From: DASVFB01 sp963766345
GTDB lineage: Bacteria > Actinomycetota > Thermoleophilia > Gaiellales > Gaiellaceae
Assembly: GCA_963766345.1 (NCBI GenBank)
Contig: CAVXZL010000008.1
Coordinates: 1-64,000 of the forward strand
DNA: 64,000 bases
Reading direction: 5' to 3'
In this document: positions 7,631-16,706 of the stretch, in pieces
How the letters are laid out: every line of letters begins with the position of its first letter
How positions within the stretch are numbered: the stretch's first letter is position 1
The notes under the pieces: model-generated
Told to the model about the DNA's origin: nothing
The model's input: only the letters and a program-made list of their open reading frames with translations
Database searches by the model: none
Made by a program: the position numbers and the translations under genes

Positions 7631-9436
7631 TCACATCACGATGAAGTCGATGTTCGGGTACCCGCGTTCGCGGGCGCAGACCTCGTAGCCCTCGAACGAC
7701 CCGTCGTCGTTCGTGTTCCCCTCGATGCTCTTGAACGTGTCGCCGTCCGCCTCGACGACGATTCCGGTGTGCCCGTACTTGAAGGGCTCTCCTTTCGCCG
7801 CGAGCCTGAGGAAGAAGCTGCCGGGCGTGATGCGCGCGCGCTGTGAAGGCGGCGGTTGCGCGAGGAGGCGGCCGCCCGCGTGCCGCGCCATGTCGTCGCA
7901 CGAGAGCGTGCGCGGGATCGGCATCGCCACGCCGAGGGTCTCGCACGCCTGCGAGAGGCAGAACGTCGAGAATCCGGCGCACCACGGGAACGTGTCGCCC
8001 TCGCGTCCCTGTGTGTAGAGGCGTACCCAGGGCCCTGCGTTCTGGCCTCCCTCCTCGATGGGATGCTGCGCGAGGTGCTGTCGCGCGTACGCGACGACGA
8101 GCGGGCCGAGCGGCCGGTTGCCCGCGATCGGGGAGAGCGCCATCAGCATCGGGCGGATGAGCGCGCGCCACGTCGCGTCGTCCACAACTCCGGTCGGGCG
8201 CAGCCCCTTCGCCCGCTGGAAGTGGCGCACCTGCGCGGCGGTCGCCTTCCCGTAGCCGCCGTCCACGACGACCTTGAACCCGTGGTAGCAGAGCCAGCCC
8301 TGGATCAGCTTCACGGTCACGCCCTTCGAGCCCACCTTCTTCCTGGCGTCGAGCTGGAGATCGGGGTACTCCGGCGGAATGTCCGGATCGGGCATCGGCT
8401 TCGGCGGCGTCGTGCTCTCGATCGCTTCGAGTGTCTTGGCGCCGACCTGTCCGTCGATGACGAGGCCGTTTCGGCGCTGGAAGTCGCGTACGGCGCGATC
8501 GAGCGCAGGGCCGAACGCAGGCCCGCCGGTAATCCCGAACGACGCCCAGACCCCCGGCGCGGCACTGTCGTACCAGCGCTGGAGGTCGCGCTTCAGCTGA
8601 GTGACGTCGGGGCCCTTCGAGCCCTGCTCGAGGATCCCGCCCGCGGGCGGCTTCGGCTTCGGGCCGGGCGGCGGCTTCGGCACCGGGGCCGATCCGCGGG
8701 CGAGCGCGGTGCGCGTCGCGTCGCCGACCTGTCCGTCCGGATCGAGGGCGTTCCGGACCTGGAAGTCCTTGACCGCGGTCTCGAGCGCCGCGCCGAACCC
8801 GGGGCCCGGCGCGATCTTGAACGCGTCCCACGCGCCCGGCGCATGCTCGTCGTACCAGCGCTTGAGGTCGCGCTTGAGCTTCGTGACCGCGGGCCCACGG
8901 GAGCCGCGCTCGAGGATGGCTCCGCCGCCGCCGGTCGGGTCGCCGCCGTTCTTGCCCTGGATCGCAGCGAGGCGCTCGAGGACGTCGGCGCCGTAGTCGC
9001 CACCGGTCGTCTTCAGGTCGCAGTTGCCCGACTGGAACCCGGTGAACGCGCCGCCGCAGCCGGCGTTGTACGCCGACGCGGCGAACCGCACCTGCTGATC
9101 CTCGCCGACCTTCTTCTTCTGTCCGTACGCGAGGTTCGACGCGAGCATCGCCGCCGCGTAGTCCGCGGCGTCCTTGATCCGCGGCGTCGTTCCGGCGCCG
9201 GGCGCGCCGTGCTTCCTGAGCCAGTCGCCGTGGAACCGGTCGTCGATCTGGAAGAGGCCGCGTCCGTGGCCGCCGTCACCGACGATGTCCTGCATGTTCG
9301 TCTCGCGCGAGGCGATGGCGAGCAACATTCCCTGCGGGAGCTTGTGCCGCTTCTCGGCGCGCGCGATCGGCGGCAGCCAGCCGCGCGAGCGGGCGAGCGC
9401 AACCTGCTGTGCGAGTTGGTCGGCGGTGATCTTCAT
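7631..9436 (-). CDS. Modular peptidoglycan hydrolase: lytic transglycosylase-like, three PG-binding repeats, CHAP-like
   Basis: A 601-residue modular cell-wall hydrolase. Residues about 30-165 form a lysozyme/SLT-like domain (catalytic-type glutamate in IASRETNM, then GRGLFQID). Two peptidoglycan-binding repeats of about 75 residues follow (each with LKRDL.RWYD and ending in DGQVG), separated by Pro/Lys linkers, and a third shorter one ends at VVDDATWRAL. The C-terminal 150 residues look like a CHAP/NlpC-type amidase or peptidase (cysteine in PWCAGFSTFC, histidine in KYGHTGIV). There is no signal peptide, as in phage endolysins that depend on a holin. It starts with ATG 9436 and sits alone next to the tRNA-Asn segment, so a prophage origin is plausible. 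Confidence 0.85.
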   Translation of the reverse strand: MKITADQLAQQVALARSRGWLPPIARAEKRHKLPQGMLLAIASRETNMQDIVGDGGHGRGLFQIDDRFHGDWLRKHGAPGAGTTPRIKDAADYAAAMLASNLAYGQKKKVGEDQQVRFAASAYNAGCGGAFTGFQSGNCDLKTTGGDYGADVLERLAAIQGKNGGDPTGGGGAILERGSRGPAVTKLKRDLKRWYDEHAPGAWDAFKIAPGPGFGAALETAVKDFQVRNALDPDGQVGDATRTALARGSAPVPKPPPGPKPKPPAGGILEQGSKGPDVTQLKRDLQRWYDSAAPGVWASFGITGGPAFGPALDRAVRDFQRRNGLVIDGQVGAKTLEAIESTTPPKPMPDPDIPPEYPDLQLDARKKVGSKGVTVKLIQGWLCYHGFKVVVDGGYGKATAAQVRHFQRAKGLRPTGVVDDATWRALIRPMLMALSPIAGNRPLGPLVVAYARQHLAQHPIEEGGQNAGPWVRLYTQGREGDTFPWCAGFSTFCLSQACETLGVAMPIPRTLSCDDMARHAGGRLLAQPPPSQRARITPGSFFLRLAAKGEPFKYGHTGIVVEADGDTFKSIEGNTNDDGSFEGYEVCARERGYPNIDFIVM

Positions 9437-9488
9437 CGACTTGCGGCACCGTCAAGTTCGCAGGACCGGGCGCGCCGGTCAAGGCCCT

Positions 9489-10853
9489 CTACGCCGGAGT
9501 CGGCAATCCCTCGATCGCCTCGAGGGCGCGCCGCATCTCCGCCTCGTCGAGGGCGACGTCCTCGAGCTTGCCGGCGAAGTAGTTGTCGTACGCGGCCATG
9601 TCGAAGTGACCGTGGCCCGAGAGGTTGAAGAGGATCGTCCGCTCCTCGCCGGCTTCGTCCGCCTCGCGCGCGTTCTTGACCGCCCCGTAGATCGCGTGCG
9701 ACGACTCGGGCGCGGGGATGATCCCTTCGCTGCCGGCGAACTGCACGGCAGCCGCGAAGCAGTCGCTTTGCAGGTATGCCTCCGCGCGAATCAGGTCGTC
9801 CTTGACGAGTTGCGAGATGAGCGGCGCGACGCCGTGGTAGCGCAAGCCGCCGGCGTGGATCGGCGCCGGCACGAAGTCGTGGCCGAGCGTGTGCATCGCG
9901 ACGAGCGGCGTCAGCTTGCTCGTGTCGCCGAAGTCGTACGCGTAGAGGCCGCGCGTGAGCGTCGGGCACGCCGCCGGCTCGCACGCGAGCACGTCGATGT
10001 CGCGCCCGGCGACCTTCTCGCGGATGAACGGGAACGCGAGCCCCGCGAAGTTCGAGCCGCCGCCGACGCAGCCGATCACGACGTCGGGGAAAGCGCCGGC
10101 CATCTCCATCTGCTGCAGCGCCTCCTGGCCGATGATCGTCTGGTGCAGCAGCACGTGGTTGAGCACGCTGCCGAGCGAGTACGACGTGTCGTCGCGCCCC
10201 GCCGCGTCCTCGACCGCCTCCGAGATCGCAATGCCGAGGCTGCCGGGCGTGTCGGGATGCTCCTCGAGGATCGCGCGACCGCACTGCGTGTCGGATGACG
10301 GGCTCGCGACGATCTCCGCGCCCCACGTTTTGATCATCGAGCGGCGGAACGGCTTCTGGTCGTACGAGATCCTGACCATGTAGACCTTGCACTCGAGGCC
10401 GATCAGCTTGCACGCGAACGCGAGCGCGCTGCCCCACTGGCCCGCGCCGGTCTCCGTCGACAGGCGCGTGCGCCCCTCGCGCTTGTTGTAGAACGCCTGC
10501 GCGACGGCGGTGTTCGGCTTGTGGCTCCCGGCCGGGCTGACGCCCTCGTACTTGTAGAAGATCCGCGAGCGCGTGCCGATCGCCTGCTCGAGACGCCGGG
10601 CGCGGTAGAGCGGCGTCGGACGCCAGAGCGTGTAGAGGTCGAGGATCTCGTCGGGGATCGCGACTTCCGCGTCCTGGCTGACCTCCTGCATGATCAGCTC
10701 CATCGGGAAGAGCGGCGCGAGGTCGTCCGGGCCGACCGGCTGCCCCGTCCCCGGATGCAGCACCGGCTGCGCGGGGTTCGGCATGTCGGCGGCGACGTTG
10801 TACCAGCGCCGTGGGAGCTGCGACTCGTTGAGCAGGTACTTCGTCTGCTCCAC
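9489..10853 (-). CDS. trpB2: Tryptophan synthase beta chain, TrpB2 type
   Basis: A 454-residue PLP enzyme of the TrpB2 class, which makes tryptophan from indole and serine and works without a tightly bound TrpA. The PLP lysine lies in GSHKPNTA, the substrate loop reads STETGAGQWG and the phosphate-binding glycine loop is CVGGGSNFAGL. The GTG start at 10853 gives the usual N-terminus of the group; an upstream frame extension to 11198 is not coding. It is monocistronic here, without trpA or other trp genes. Role may be indole salvage. Confidence 0.93.
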   Translation of the reverse strand: MEQTKYLLNESQLPRRWYNVAADMPNPAQPVLHPGTGQPVGPDDLAPLFPMELIMQEVSQDAEVAIPDEILDLYTLWRPTPLYRARRLEQAIGTRSRIFYKYEGVSPAGSHKPNTAVAQAFYNKREGRTRLSTETGAGQWGSALAFACKLIGLECKVYMVRISYDQKPFRRSMIKTWGAEIVASPSSDTQCGRAILEEHPDTPGSLGIAISEAVEDAAGRDDTSYSLGSVLNHVLLHQTIIGQEALQQMEMAGAFPDVVIGCVGGGSNFAGLAFPFIREKVAGRDIDVLACEPAACPTLTRGLYAYDFGDTSKLTPLVAMHTLGHDFVPAPIHAGGLRYHGVAPLISQLVKDDLIRAEAYLQSDCFAAAVQFAGSEGIIPAPESSHAIYGAVKNAREADEAGEERTILFNLSGHGHFDMAAYDNYFAGKLEDVALDEAEMRRALEAIEGLPTPA

Positions 10854-10934
10854 GGCGCTGAGGATAGAGAACCGAATCCGGTCCCGCGGTCGCGACGTAC
10901 TCTTCGGCGAGTAAGCGAGGAACAGGGGGCAGGC

Positions 10935-11862
10935 ATGATTCGCATCGTCTCGGTAGTCGCGGCATGCGTCGCCGTCGCCGCCGCGCTCGCAGGCGGCATC
11001 ACGGCGGCGGCCGGCCCGAAGCCGTATCCGGACGTGATCCAGCTTCCAGCCGGCTTCCGGCCGGAGGGCATCGAGATCAAGGGAAACACCTTCTACGTCG
11101 GCTCGGTGGGCAGCGGCGCGATCTATCGCGGCAACCTGCGCACCGGGCAAAGGCGGCGAGCTGATCCCGGGCGGTCGGGGGCGGCCCGCGACCGGCATCG
11201 AGTTGGCCGGTCAACGGCTCTTCGTCGCCGGCGCGGGCAGCGGGAAGGCGTACGTCTACGACGTGCGCACGAAGCAACTCGTCAAGGAGTACGACTTCGG
11301 CGCGTCGCCGACGTTCATCAACGACGTCGTCGTGACTCATAACGCGGCCTACTTCACCGATTCGCAGCAGGCGGCTATCTACCGCGTTCCAATCGGGCCG
11401 CACGGTGCGCTCGGCGACGCGCGGTCGATTCCGCTCGGCGGGGACTACGTGCACGTCGGCGGCGGGGCGCTGAACCTCAACGGCATCGACGCGACGCCGA
11501 ACGGCAAGACCTTGATCGCGGTGCAGACGACCGGGGGCAAGCTGTACCGGATCGATCCGAACACCGGCATCGCGAAGCTCGTCGATCTCGGCGGCGAGAG
11601 CGTTCCGAACGGCGACGGGATCCTGCTCGAGGGCAAGACGCTCTACGTCGTGCAGAACCAGCTGAACCGGGTGGCGGTCATCAAGCTCCGCTCGGACTTC
11701 GCATCCGGGCGCGTCGTCACGCGCCTGACGGATTCAGATCTGGTCGTGCCGACCACGATCGACGACTTCGGCAAGCGCTTGTACACGGTCAACGCCAAGT
11801 TCGGAGCGCCGAATCCGAACAACACCTTCGAGGTCGTTCAGCTCAAGGCGAAGGGGCACTAG
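10935..11862 (+). pseudogene. Secreted SMP-30/NHL-like beta-propeller protein (apparent frameshift)
   Basis: Starts at ATG 10935 with a signal peptide (VSVVAACVAVAAALAGGITA) and continues as a lactonase/SMP-30-like beta-propeller with repeated strands such as GNTFYVGSVGSGAIYRG and NGDGILLEGKTLYVVQNQL. The frame breaks at the GGG run near 11145. With one G removed the reading continues as RTGKGGELIPGG into the long second part ending at 11862, about 308 residues in all. Both halves are well conserved, so a single-base sequence error is as likely as true inactivation. It is divergent from trpB2. Confidence 0.75.
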
Positions 11863-12045
11863 CCCACGCGGTAGAGGTATCCGTTCGTGTTGTCGGCGAG
11901 CCAGAGCGCGCCGGCTGTGTGGCCAGGCCGTGCACGTCGACTCGGCCGCTGGGCTCGCCGACAAACGCGATCGGCGTGGCGCCGCTGTCGGTTGCGCCGG
12001 TGAATGGGCCCGCTTGCAGGTTGTTTCGCTTCTGCCATTCCTGGT
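11859..12045 (-). pseudogene. C-terminal remnant of a second beta-propeller gene
   Basis: On the minus strand, FTGATDSGATPIAFVGEPSG runs on to VDVHGLAT. After a one-base shift it continues as GALWLADNTNGYLYRVG followed by a stop that overlaps the stop of the plus-strand propeller gene. This is the tail of an NHL/SMP-30-like protein whose 5' part is missing (the Ku gene starts at 12058). It appears to be a truncated, decayed gene. Confidence 0.5.
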
Positions 12046-12057
12046 GATGCCTCAAGC

Positions 12058-12993
12058 GTGGCGGAGAAGAAACGCCTGCCGCGGTCGCTCTGGACCGGCT
12101 CCATCTCGTTCGGGCTCGTCAACGTGCCCGTGCGTGTCTTCAGCGCGGTTCACGAGCACAAGCTGCGCTTCCATCTCGTCCACGCGAAAGATGACGGCCC
12201 TATCGGCTACGAGAAGATCTGCAAGGTCGAGGAGAAGCCGGTGCCGAACGATGAGATCGTCAAGGCGTTCGAATACCGGAAGGGCGAGTTCGTCCAGCTC
12301 ACGGACGAGGACTTCGACGCGGTGCAGGTCGAGGGGCAGCACACGATCGACCTCGAGGACTTCGTCCCGTACGAGCAGATCGACCCGGTCTTCTTCGCGC
12401 ACACGTATCTCGTCGGACCGCAGGAAGGCGCAGAGCGGCCGTACTCGCTGCTCGTCCACGCGATGGAGGAGTCGGAGCTCGCCGGCATCGGCAAGTTCGT
12501 CATGCGGAACCGCCAGTACCTCGGCTGCCTGCACGTCCGCAACGGAATCCTGACGCTCGAGCAGCTCTACTTCGCCGACGAGGTCGACGCGCCCGAGAAG
12601 GTGCTCCCCGGCAAGCTGCCGAGCGTGAACAAGCGCGAGCTCGACATGGCGACGCAGCTCATCGAGAGCTTCTCCGGCGACTGGAAGCCCGAGCAGTACA
12701 AGGACACGTACACCGACGCCCTCAAGCAGATCGTCAAGCGGAAGCAGAAGGGCGAGGAGATCCACCGCGTGCGCGAGCCCGAGGAAGAGGAGACGCCCGA
12801 CCTGATGGAGGCGCTGCGGCGCAGCCTCGAGCAGTCGCAGGGCGGCCGGCGCGCGAAGCGGACCGGCAACGGCAACGGCAAGTCCGAGCTGACGAAGGAC
12901 GAGCTGCAGAAGCGCGCCGCGAAGCTCGGGATCGAAGGCCGCTCCAAGATGTCGAAGGACGAGCTCGCCAAGGCTGTAGCCTCGGCGAGGTGA
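12058..12993 (+). CDS. ku: Ku protein of bacterial non-homologous end joining
   Basis: Ku binds double-strand DNA ends and recruits the ligase LigD. The 311-residue protein starts at GTG 12058 and has the canonical N-terminal block SLWTGSISFGLVNVPVRVF, the core ending near YTDALKQIVKRKQKGEE, and a lysine-rich C-terminal extension of about 55 residues. That extension ends in a SAP-like helix pair (LTKDELQKRAAKLGIEG, MSKDELAKAV), a DNA-binding tail seen in some actinobacterial Ku proteins. No ligD is present in the window. It overlaps the following gene by 4 bases. Confidence 0.95.
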   Translation: MAEKKRLPRSLWTGSISFGLVNVPVRVFSAVHEHKLRFHLVHAKDDGPIGYEKICKVEEKPVPNDEIVKAFEYRKGEFVQLTDEDFDAVQVEGQHTIDLEDFVPYEQIDPVFFAHTYLVGPQEGAERPYSLLVHAMEESELAGIGKFVMRNRQYLGCLHVRNGILTLEQLYFADEVDAPEKVLPGKLPSVNKRELDMATQLIESFSGDWKPEQYKDTYTDALKQIVKRKQKGEEIHRVREPEEEETPDLMEALRRSLEQSQGGRRAKRTGNGNGKSELTKDELQKRAAKLGIEGRSKMSKDELAKAVASAR

Positions 12994-13719
12994 CGCTCGA
13001 CGAAGCGCTCGACCATCTCTACGGAGTCGATTCCGAAGCGTTCGTCGCGGAGCGCAAGCGGCTTGCCCGCGAGCTGAAGGACGCCGGCGACGCGGCCTCG
13101 GCCGATGCCGTCGCGAAGACGCGCAAGCCCACCGTCGCGGCGTGGGCGCTGAACCAGCTCGCGCGGAAGCAGCGGCGCGACGTCGACCTGCTCCTGGATG
13201 CAGGGCATCGGTTGCGGCAGGCGCAGGAGGGCGTGGTCGGCGGCGCGGACCGCGCGGCGTTCGAGCAGGCGCAGATGACGGAGCGCGACGCGCTCCGGCG
13301 GCTGACGCAGCACGCGTCGGAGCTGCTCGGCGGCGCGTCGTCGCAGGCGCTCGCGCAGATCTCGAGCACGCTCCGCACGGCCGCCGTCTCGGAAGAGGGA
13401 CGCGAGCTGCTCGCGCGCGGCCGCTTCACTGCTCCGCTGGAGGCGGAGGGTTTCGACGTCTTCGGCTCTTTGCCGGCGCCGCGAGCTCGTCCGAAGAAGA
13501 GGCGCGCCGGCGGCAGACAAGCGCAAAGCCGATGAGGAGCTGAGGCAGGCGAAAGCACGGCTTCGCGAGCTCGAGCAGCAGGTGCGTGAGGCGGAGCGCG
13601 AGGCGGCACGGCTGAAGAGCGACTGGCAAAAGGCCGAGCGCGCTGCCGAGTCGGCGCGCGTCGCCGTCGCGCAGGCGGAGCAGGAGCTCGAGGAAGCGCA
13701 GCGGCGATCGCGCAGGTAG
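12990..13719 (+). CDS. Ku-linked hypothetical protein with C-terminal coiled coil (apparent frameshift)
   Basis: Starts at GTG 12990, overlapping the ku stop, so the two are translationally coupled. Residues 1-165 are helical and include VAKTRKPTVAAWALNQLARK, a motif found in conserved actinobacterial proteins of unknown function. The frame as written stops at 13535. In the +1 frame an uninterrupted coiled coil follows (ADEELRQAKARLRELEQQVR, then heptads to 13719), so one extra base near 13492-13505 probably splits a protein of about 242 residues. Function unknown; the link to Ku suggests a DNA-repair accessory role (inference). Confidence 0.65.
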
Positions 13720-13720
13720 C

Positions 13721-13749
13721 AGAGGGACGCCGCGGCGCGGCATCCCTCT
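13721..13749 (+). terminator. Hairpin terminator after the ku operon
   Basis: A stem of about 12 bp (AGAGGGACGCCG with CGGCATCCCTCT, one mismatch) lies 2 bases after the coiled-coil stop codon. Confidence 0.6.
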
Positions 13750-13761
13750 GCACACGGTGGA

Positions 13762-13846
13762 CTACGGAACCACCTCGAACGGGCGCATCATCTCGTTCTC
13801 CTCGTGCTCGAGGATGTGGCAGTGAACCGGGCAATACAGCGTGACA
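13762..13846 (-). pseudogene. Orphan C-terminal fragment of a multicopper oxidase
   Basis: About 28 codons on the minus strand encode YCPVHCHILEHEENEMMRPF and a stop. This is the T1/T3 copper-site tail of a CotA-like oxidase and is very similar to the end of the intact gene at 13905-15929 (WHCHILEHEENDMM), but no upstream part is present. It lies just beyond that gene's terminator, as a tandem-duplication remnant would. Confidence 0.65.
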
Positions 13847-13848
13847 CC

Positions 13849-13876
13849 GGCGGGGCGACCCGGAGGCCGCCCCGCC
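13849..13876 (-). terminator. Terminator of the multicopper oxidase gene
   Basis: A perfect 9-bp GC stem (13849-13857 with 13868-13876) with a 10-base loop, 28 bases after the oxidase stop on the minus strand. Confidence 0.65.
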
Positions 13877-13904
13877 GATTCGGTTCTTTGCAGAAGGTGG
13901 TGCC

Positions 13905-15929
13905 TTACTGCACGATCGTGTACGGGAGCATCATGTCGTTCTCTTCGTGCTCCAGGATGTGGCAGTGCCAGACATAAGTGCCGATGAAGCGCTGGACGGC
14001 TGCGTCGGCCGCGTCGCCGTCGAAGGCCGCCGTGAGCCCTGCGGCCGTTCCGCCGAACGGGGCCACGATCCGCACCAGCTCACCGGGATAGACCTTGACG
14101 GTGTCCTTGAATCCCGTCTCGTTGGCATCCGGGGCGGCTGGCCGGCCCTTCAGGTACGGCGTCGGATCCGGCGGCTTGGTCGTGCCGAAGGTGTTCTGCA
14201 CTCCGGTAGCGCCCGCCGCGAACGGCAACAGCGGGTTCACCGCGGCGAGATATCCTGCCGCGTCCAGCTTCTGCCGGTTGAGGATCCGGAACTGCGTGAG
14301 GTGCAGATGGATCGGGTGCGCGTCTCCTGTCGTGTTCACGATCGTCCAGACCTCGGTCGTGTTCAGCTTCGGTCGCTCGATGCCGCCGGACCGAATTCCG
14401 CCGTTCTCTTCCATGAGGTTCAGGTTGTTGAGGAGGACGTCGACGGGGTTTCCGGTCGCCTGGTCGAGCACCTCGTTCAGGAACACGGTGCGGCTGTTGT
14501 CGATGGCCTGTGTGGACGGCGCCGGGACGGCAGGAGGACCACCCTGCTGACCGCGCAGGACCGTCGGCACTGGGCCCGTGAAGCCGGGGTTGCTCCCCAC
14601 CGTGAACTGCATGATCGGCTTGAGGTCGTTGCTTCCCATCGGATAGGGGGCCTTGGCGTTGTTCATCCACCGGTAGGCGGTGCCCGCCTTGGCGTTCCGG
14701 AAGTCGATCAACAGGTCGTAGCGCTCGCCCGGCGCGATGAGAATCGAGGCGCCCGGGAGGGCGTTGATCGACACCGGCGAGTTGAGCAGGCCTCCGTCGG
14801 ACCCGATCACGTAGATGGGGATCGGGGCGAGTTTGTCCTTGGCGTCGACGAGGGTCAGGTTGTAGAAGCGGGCGTTCGACCCGTCCAGCAGCCGGAACCG
14901 GTACAGCCCGCGGTCAACGTTCAGGTTCGGCCAGGCCTTGCCGTTCACGGTGGCCACGTCGTTGAAGGACTCCGGCGCCCAGACCGGGTGGTCGTCGGTC
15001 GTCTGTGTCGGGTACCACAGGGTTCCGTCGGCGTTGAACTGGCGGTCCTGTAGCACAATCGGGATCTCGTAGGGATTCTTCGGCTGCAAAACGTCCGTGT
15101 CTCCGTCAGAGCCGAGCGTGTCGAAGTTGCCGTTCGCCGGCAGGCCGAGCGGGTTGCCGGGCCGGCCGGTATCCCACTGGTCACGGATGAGGTAGAAGGC
15201 GGCGAGGCCGGCCATCGGGTTGAAGCGCGTGTCGGCCAGGGCGTGGTCGTGGTACCAGAGGGTCGTCGCCTCCTGGTCGTTCGGGTACTCGTAGGTGAAC
15301 GATCCGTCCCCTCCCGCGTAGTCGTCGCTGTCGCCGACGATCGCCGGGCGGTAGATGTCGAATGGGCCGCCGTCGAACGCCACCGGAGTGTGGCCGCCGT
15401 GGAGATGCGTGGCCGTTGCCGGCGCGCACTCGTTCAGCAGCTCCGTCCCCTCGATCGTCGGGTCGAAGTAGGCGGCCAGCGGGTGGATCACCATCAGCCC
15501 GAGTGCCTGACACTCGGCCGGGGCCGACGGATCCTGCCCCTCCTGGTACAGCTTGTTCGTCACGGTCATGGAGACCGGGTTCCCCCGCCGGGCTTCGATG
15601 GTCGGGCCTAGATACGGGAACGAGACGTTGTCCGGGGCCGGGAAGCCCGAGGGCCAGAACCCGAAACTCGGCGTGGCCGGTAGCGGCTGGCCGCTCCTCA
15701 GCGTCCCGAATACGTGGGTGCCCACGAGCTCGTCGAGCCCGAACGCCCCGCCGGCCCGAGCGTCGACCTCCGGTGGAATCGGCAGCTGCTCGCTGAACAT
15801 CCTGAGCGCCGGCGACCCGGCCGGCGCCGCCGCTTGAGCCGCTCCGGACAGACCAACGGTCGCGCTCATGGCCAGGGCGAGCGCGGCGAGCATGACCATC
15901 CTTGCCTTGTTGACGCATCTTGTTCTCAT
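13905..15929 (-). CDS. Secreted multicopper oxidase, CotA/bilirubin-oxidase type
   Basis: A 674-residue laccase-like enzyme that oxidises phenolics, bilirubin-like compounds or metal ions and reduces O2 to water. All four copper-ligand blocks are visible: THLHGGHTP, WYHDHALADTR, HPIHLHLTQF and WHCHILEHEENDMM (Cys and Met of the T1 site). The ATG at 15929 follows GGGGAGGAACG and opens a signal peptide (about 32 residues ending near AAQAA), so the enzyme is exported. An in-frame extension to 16124 has no start support. A damaged copy of its tail lies directly downstream. Confidence 0.93.
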   Translation of the reverse strand: MRTRCVNKARMVMLAALALAMSATVGLSGAAQAAAPAGSPALRMFSEQLPIPPEVDARAGGAFGLDELVGTHVFGTLRSGQPLPATPSFGFWPSGFPAPDNVSFPYLGPTIEARRGNPVSMTVTNKLYQEGQDPSAPAECQALGLMVIHPLAAYFDPTIEGTELLNECAPATATHLHGGHTPVAFDGGPFDIYRPAIVGDSDDYAGGDGSFTYEYPNDQEATTLWYHDHALADTRFNPMAGLAAFYLIRDQWDTGRPGNPLGLPANGNFDTLGSDGDTDVLQPKNPYEIPIVLQDRQFNADGTLWYPTQTTDDHPVWAPESFNDVATVNGKAWPNLNVDRGLYRFRLLDGSNARFYNLTLVDAKDKLAPIPIYVIGSDGGLLNSPVSINALPGASILIAPGERYDLLIDFRNAKAGTAYRWMNNAKAPYPMGSNDLKPIMQFTVGSNPGFTGPVPTVLRGQQGGPPAVPAPSTQAIDNSRTVFLNEVLDQATGNPVDVLLNNLNLMEENGGIRSGGIERPKLNTTEVWTIVNTTGDAHPIHLHLTQFRILNRQKLDAAGYLAAVNPLLPFAAGATGVQNTFGTTKPPDPTPYLKGRPAAPDANETGFKDTVKVYPGELVRIVAPFGGTAAGLTAAFDGDAADAAVQRFIGTYVWHCHILEHEENDMMLPYTIVQ

Positions 15930-16395
15930 CGTTCCTCCCCTTTCGTCGAAGCGAAAGGGACTCACGGGAGTCCTTCCTCCTGAGTCTCTTGCCGCTCGTG
16001 GTCCGAGCGCCGACTTCGACGTCGCCGTGACCTGCAGCAACCTGGTGTTGCCGGGGAGTTCCGCAATAGCGTCATCGCCTACCTCCCACCCGCCACGGTG
16101 CGAAAGCCGCATCCGCACCACCACATCGAAACAAGTACGAAGCTACGCCTCGCCCAACCCGGACCCATCGGCGCATCCCACACGCAAGATGCGGCTTGTC
16201 CGCACCCGCCGCATCAGCTCGGTACGGCCGCCCCGACAGGGTTCGCCCGAGCGGTACGAAGATGTGCTGGTGGCGCCCCGCCGTATGCTGCTCGCGGGTA
16301 GGAGGCTCCCCGAGTAATAGGTCGAGCGCGTGCTCTCCTCAGCCAGCGGGCGATCGTCGAGGCGGAGGCGTCATAGACGCCGCGCTTGACGCCGG
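15930..16395. other. 466-base non-coding stretch upstream of the oxidase
   Basis: No supported gene. It must contain the multicopper oxidase promoter and has a small hairpin (GGACTC/GAGTCC near 15958-15974). Near 16316-16380 the minus strand can be read as GVYDASASTIARWLRRARA, which resembles a helix-turn-helix fragment but has no start and no continuation. It may be decayed coding DNA. Confidence 0.4.
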
Positions 16396-16692
16396 TCAGC
16401 GGCGGGCGACGACCGCGAACGTACGTGGCTCGAAATGGTCGACGACCTCGCGGAGCTTCGCCACGCGCTCCTGGTAGCCCGCCTGGGCGCGCCAGCTGCT
16501 CACGGCCTGGACGCTCTCCCACGGGCCGAAGCTGATGAAGCGCTGCGGATCGTCGACGTCGCGGAGGAGCATCGCCTGCGACGCGAGGCCCTGCCGCCTC
16601 GTCCAGTCCGCCCAGTCGCGCCAGCGCTCGACGAACTCGCTCTCCCTGCCTTCCTTCACCACCCAGCTCGTGTGCGTGTACGGCTTCGCCAT
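16396..16692 (-). CDS. Antibiotic biosynthesis monooxygenase (ABM) domain protein
   Basis: A 98-residue single-domain protein of the dimeric alpha/beta-barrel ABM family: SWVVKEGRESEFVERWRDWA at the start, FISFGPWESVQAVSSW in the middle and a final strand. Members include quinol-forming monooxygenases and stress proteins, and many have no known substrate. The ATG at 16692 is 14 bases after the proC stop on the same strand, so it is probably co-transcribed with proC. Confidence 0.8.
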   Translation of the reverse strand: MAKPYTHTSWVVKEGRESEFVERWRDWADWTRRQGLASQAMLLRDVDDPQRFISFGPWESVQAVSSWRAQAGYQERVAKLREVVDHFEPRTFAVVARR

Positions 16693-16706
16693 GCCAAACC
16701 CCCTCG

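Noticed and set aside
7100..9430. CRISPR-like repetition in the cell-wall hydrolase region
   Set aside because: The repeated blocks are two protein-coding peptidoglycan-binding modules of about 350 bases, not short direct repeats with spacers. No CRISPR array or cas gene is seen anywhere in the window.
16214..16522. Minus-strand frame with a helix-turn-helix-like STIARWLRRARA segment
   Set aside because: The frame overlaps the ABM gene at one end and turns to Pro/Ala/Arg noise at the other, with no start signal; at most a decayed remnant.
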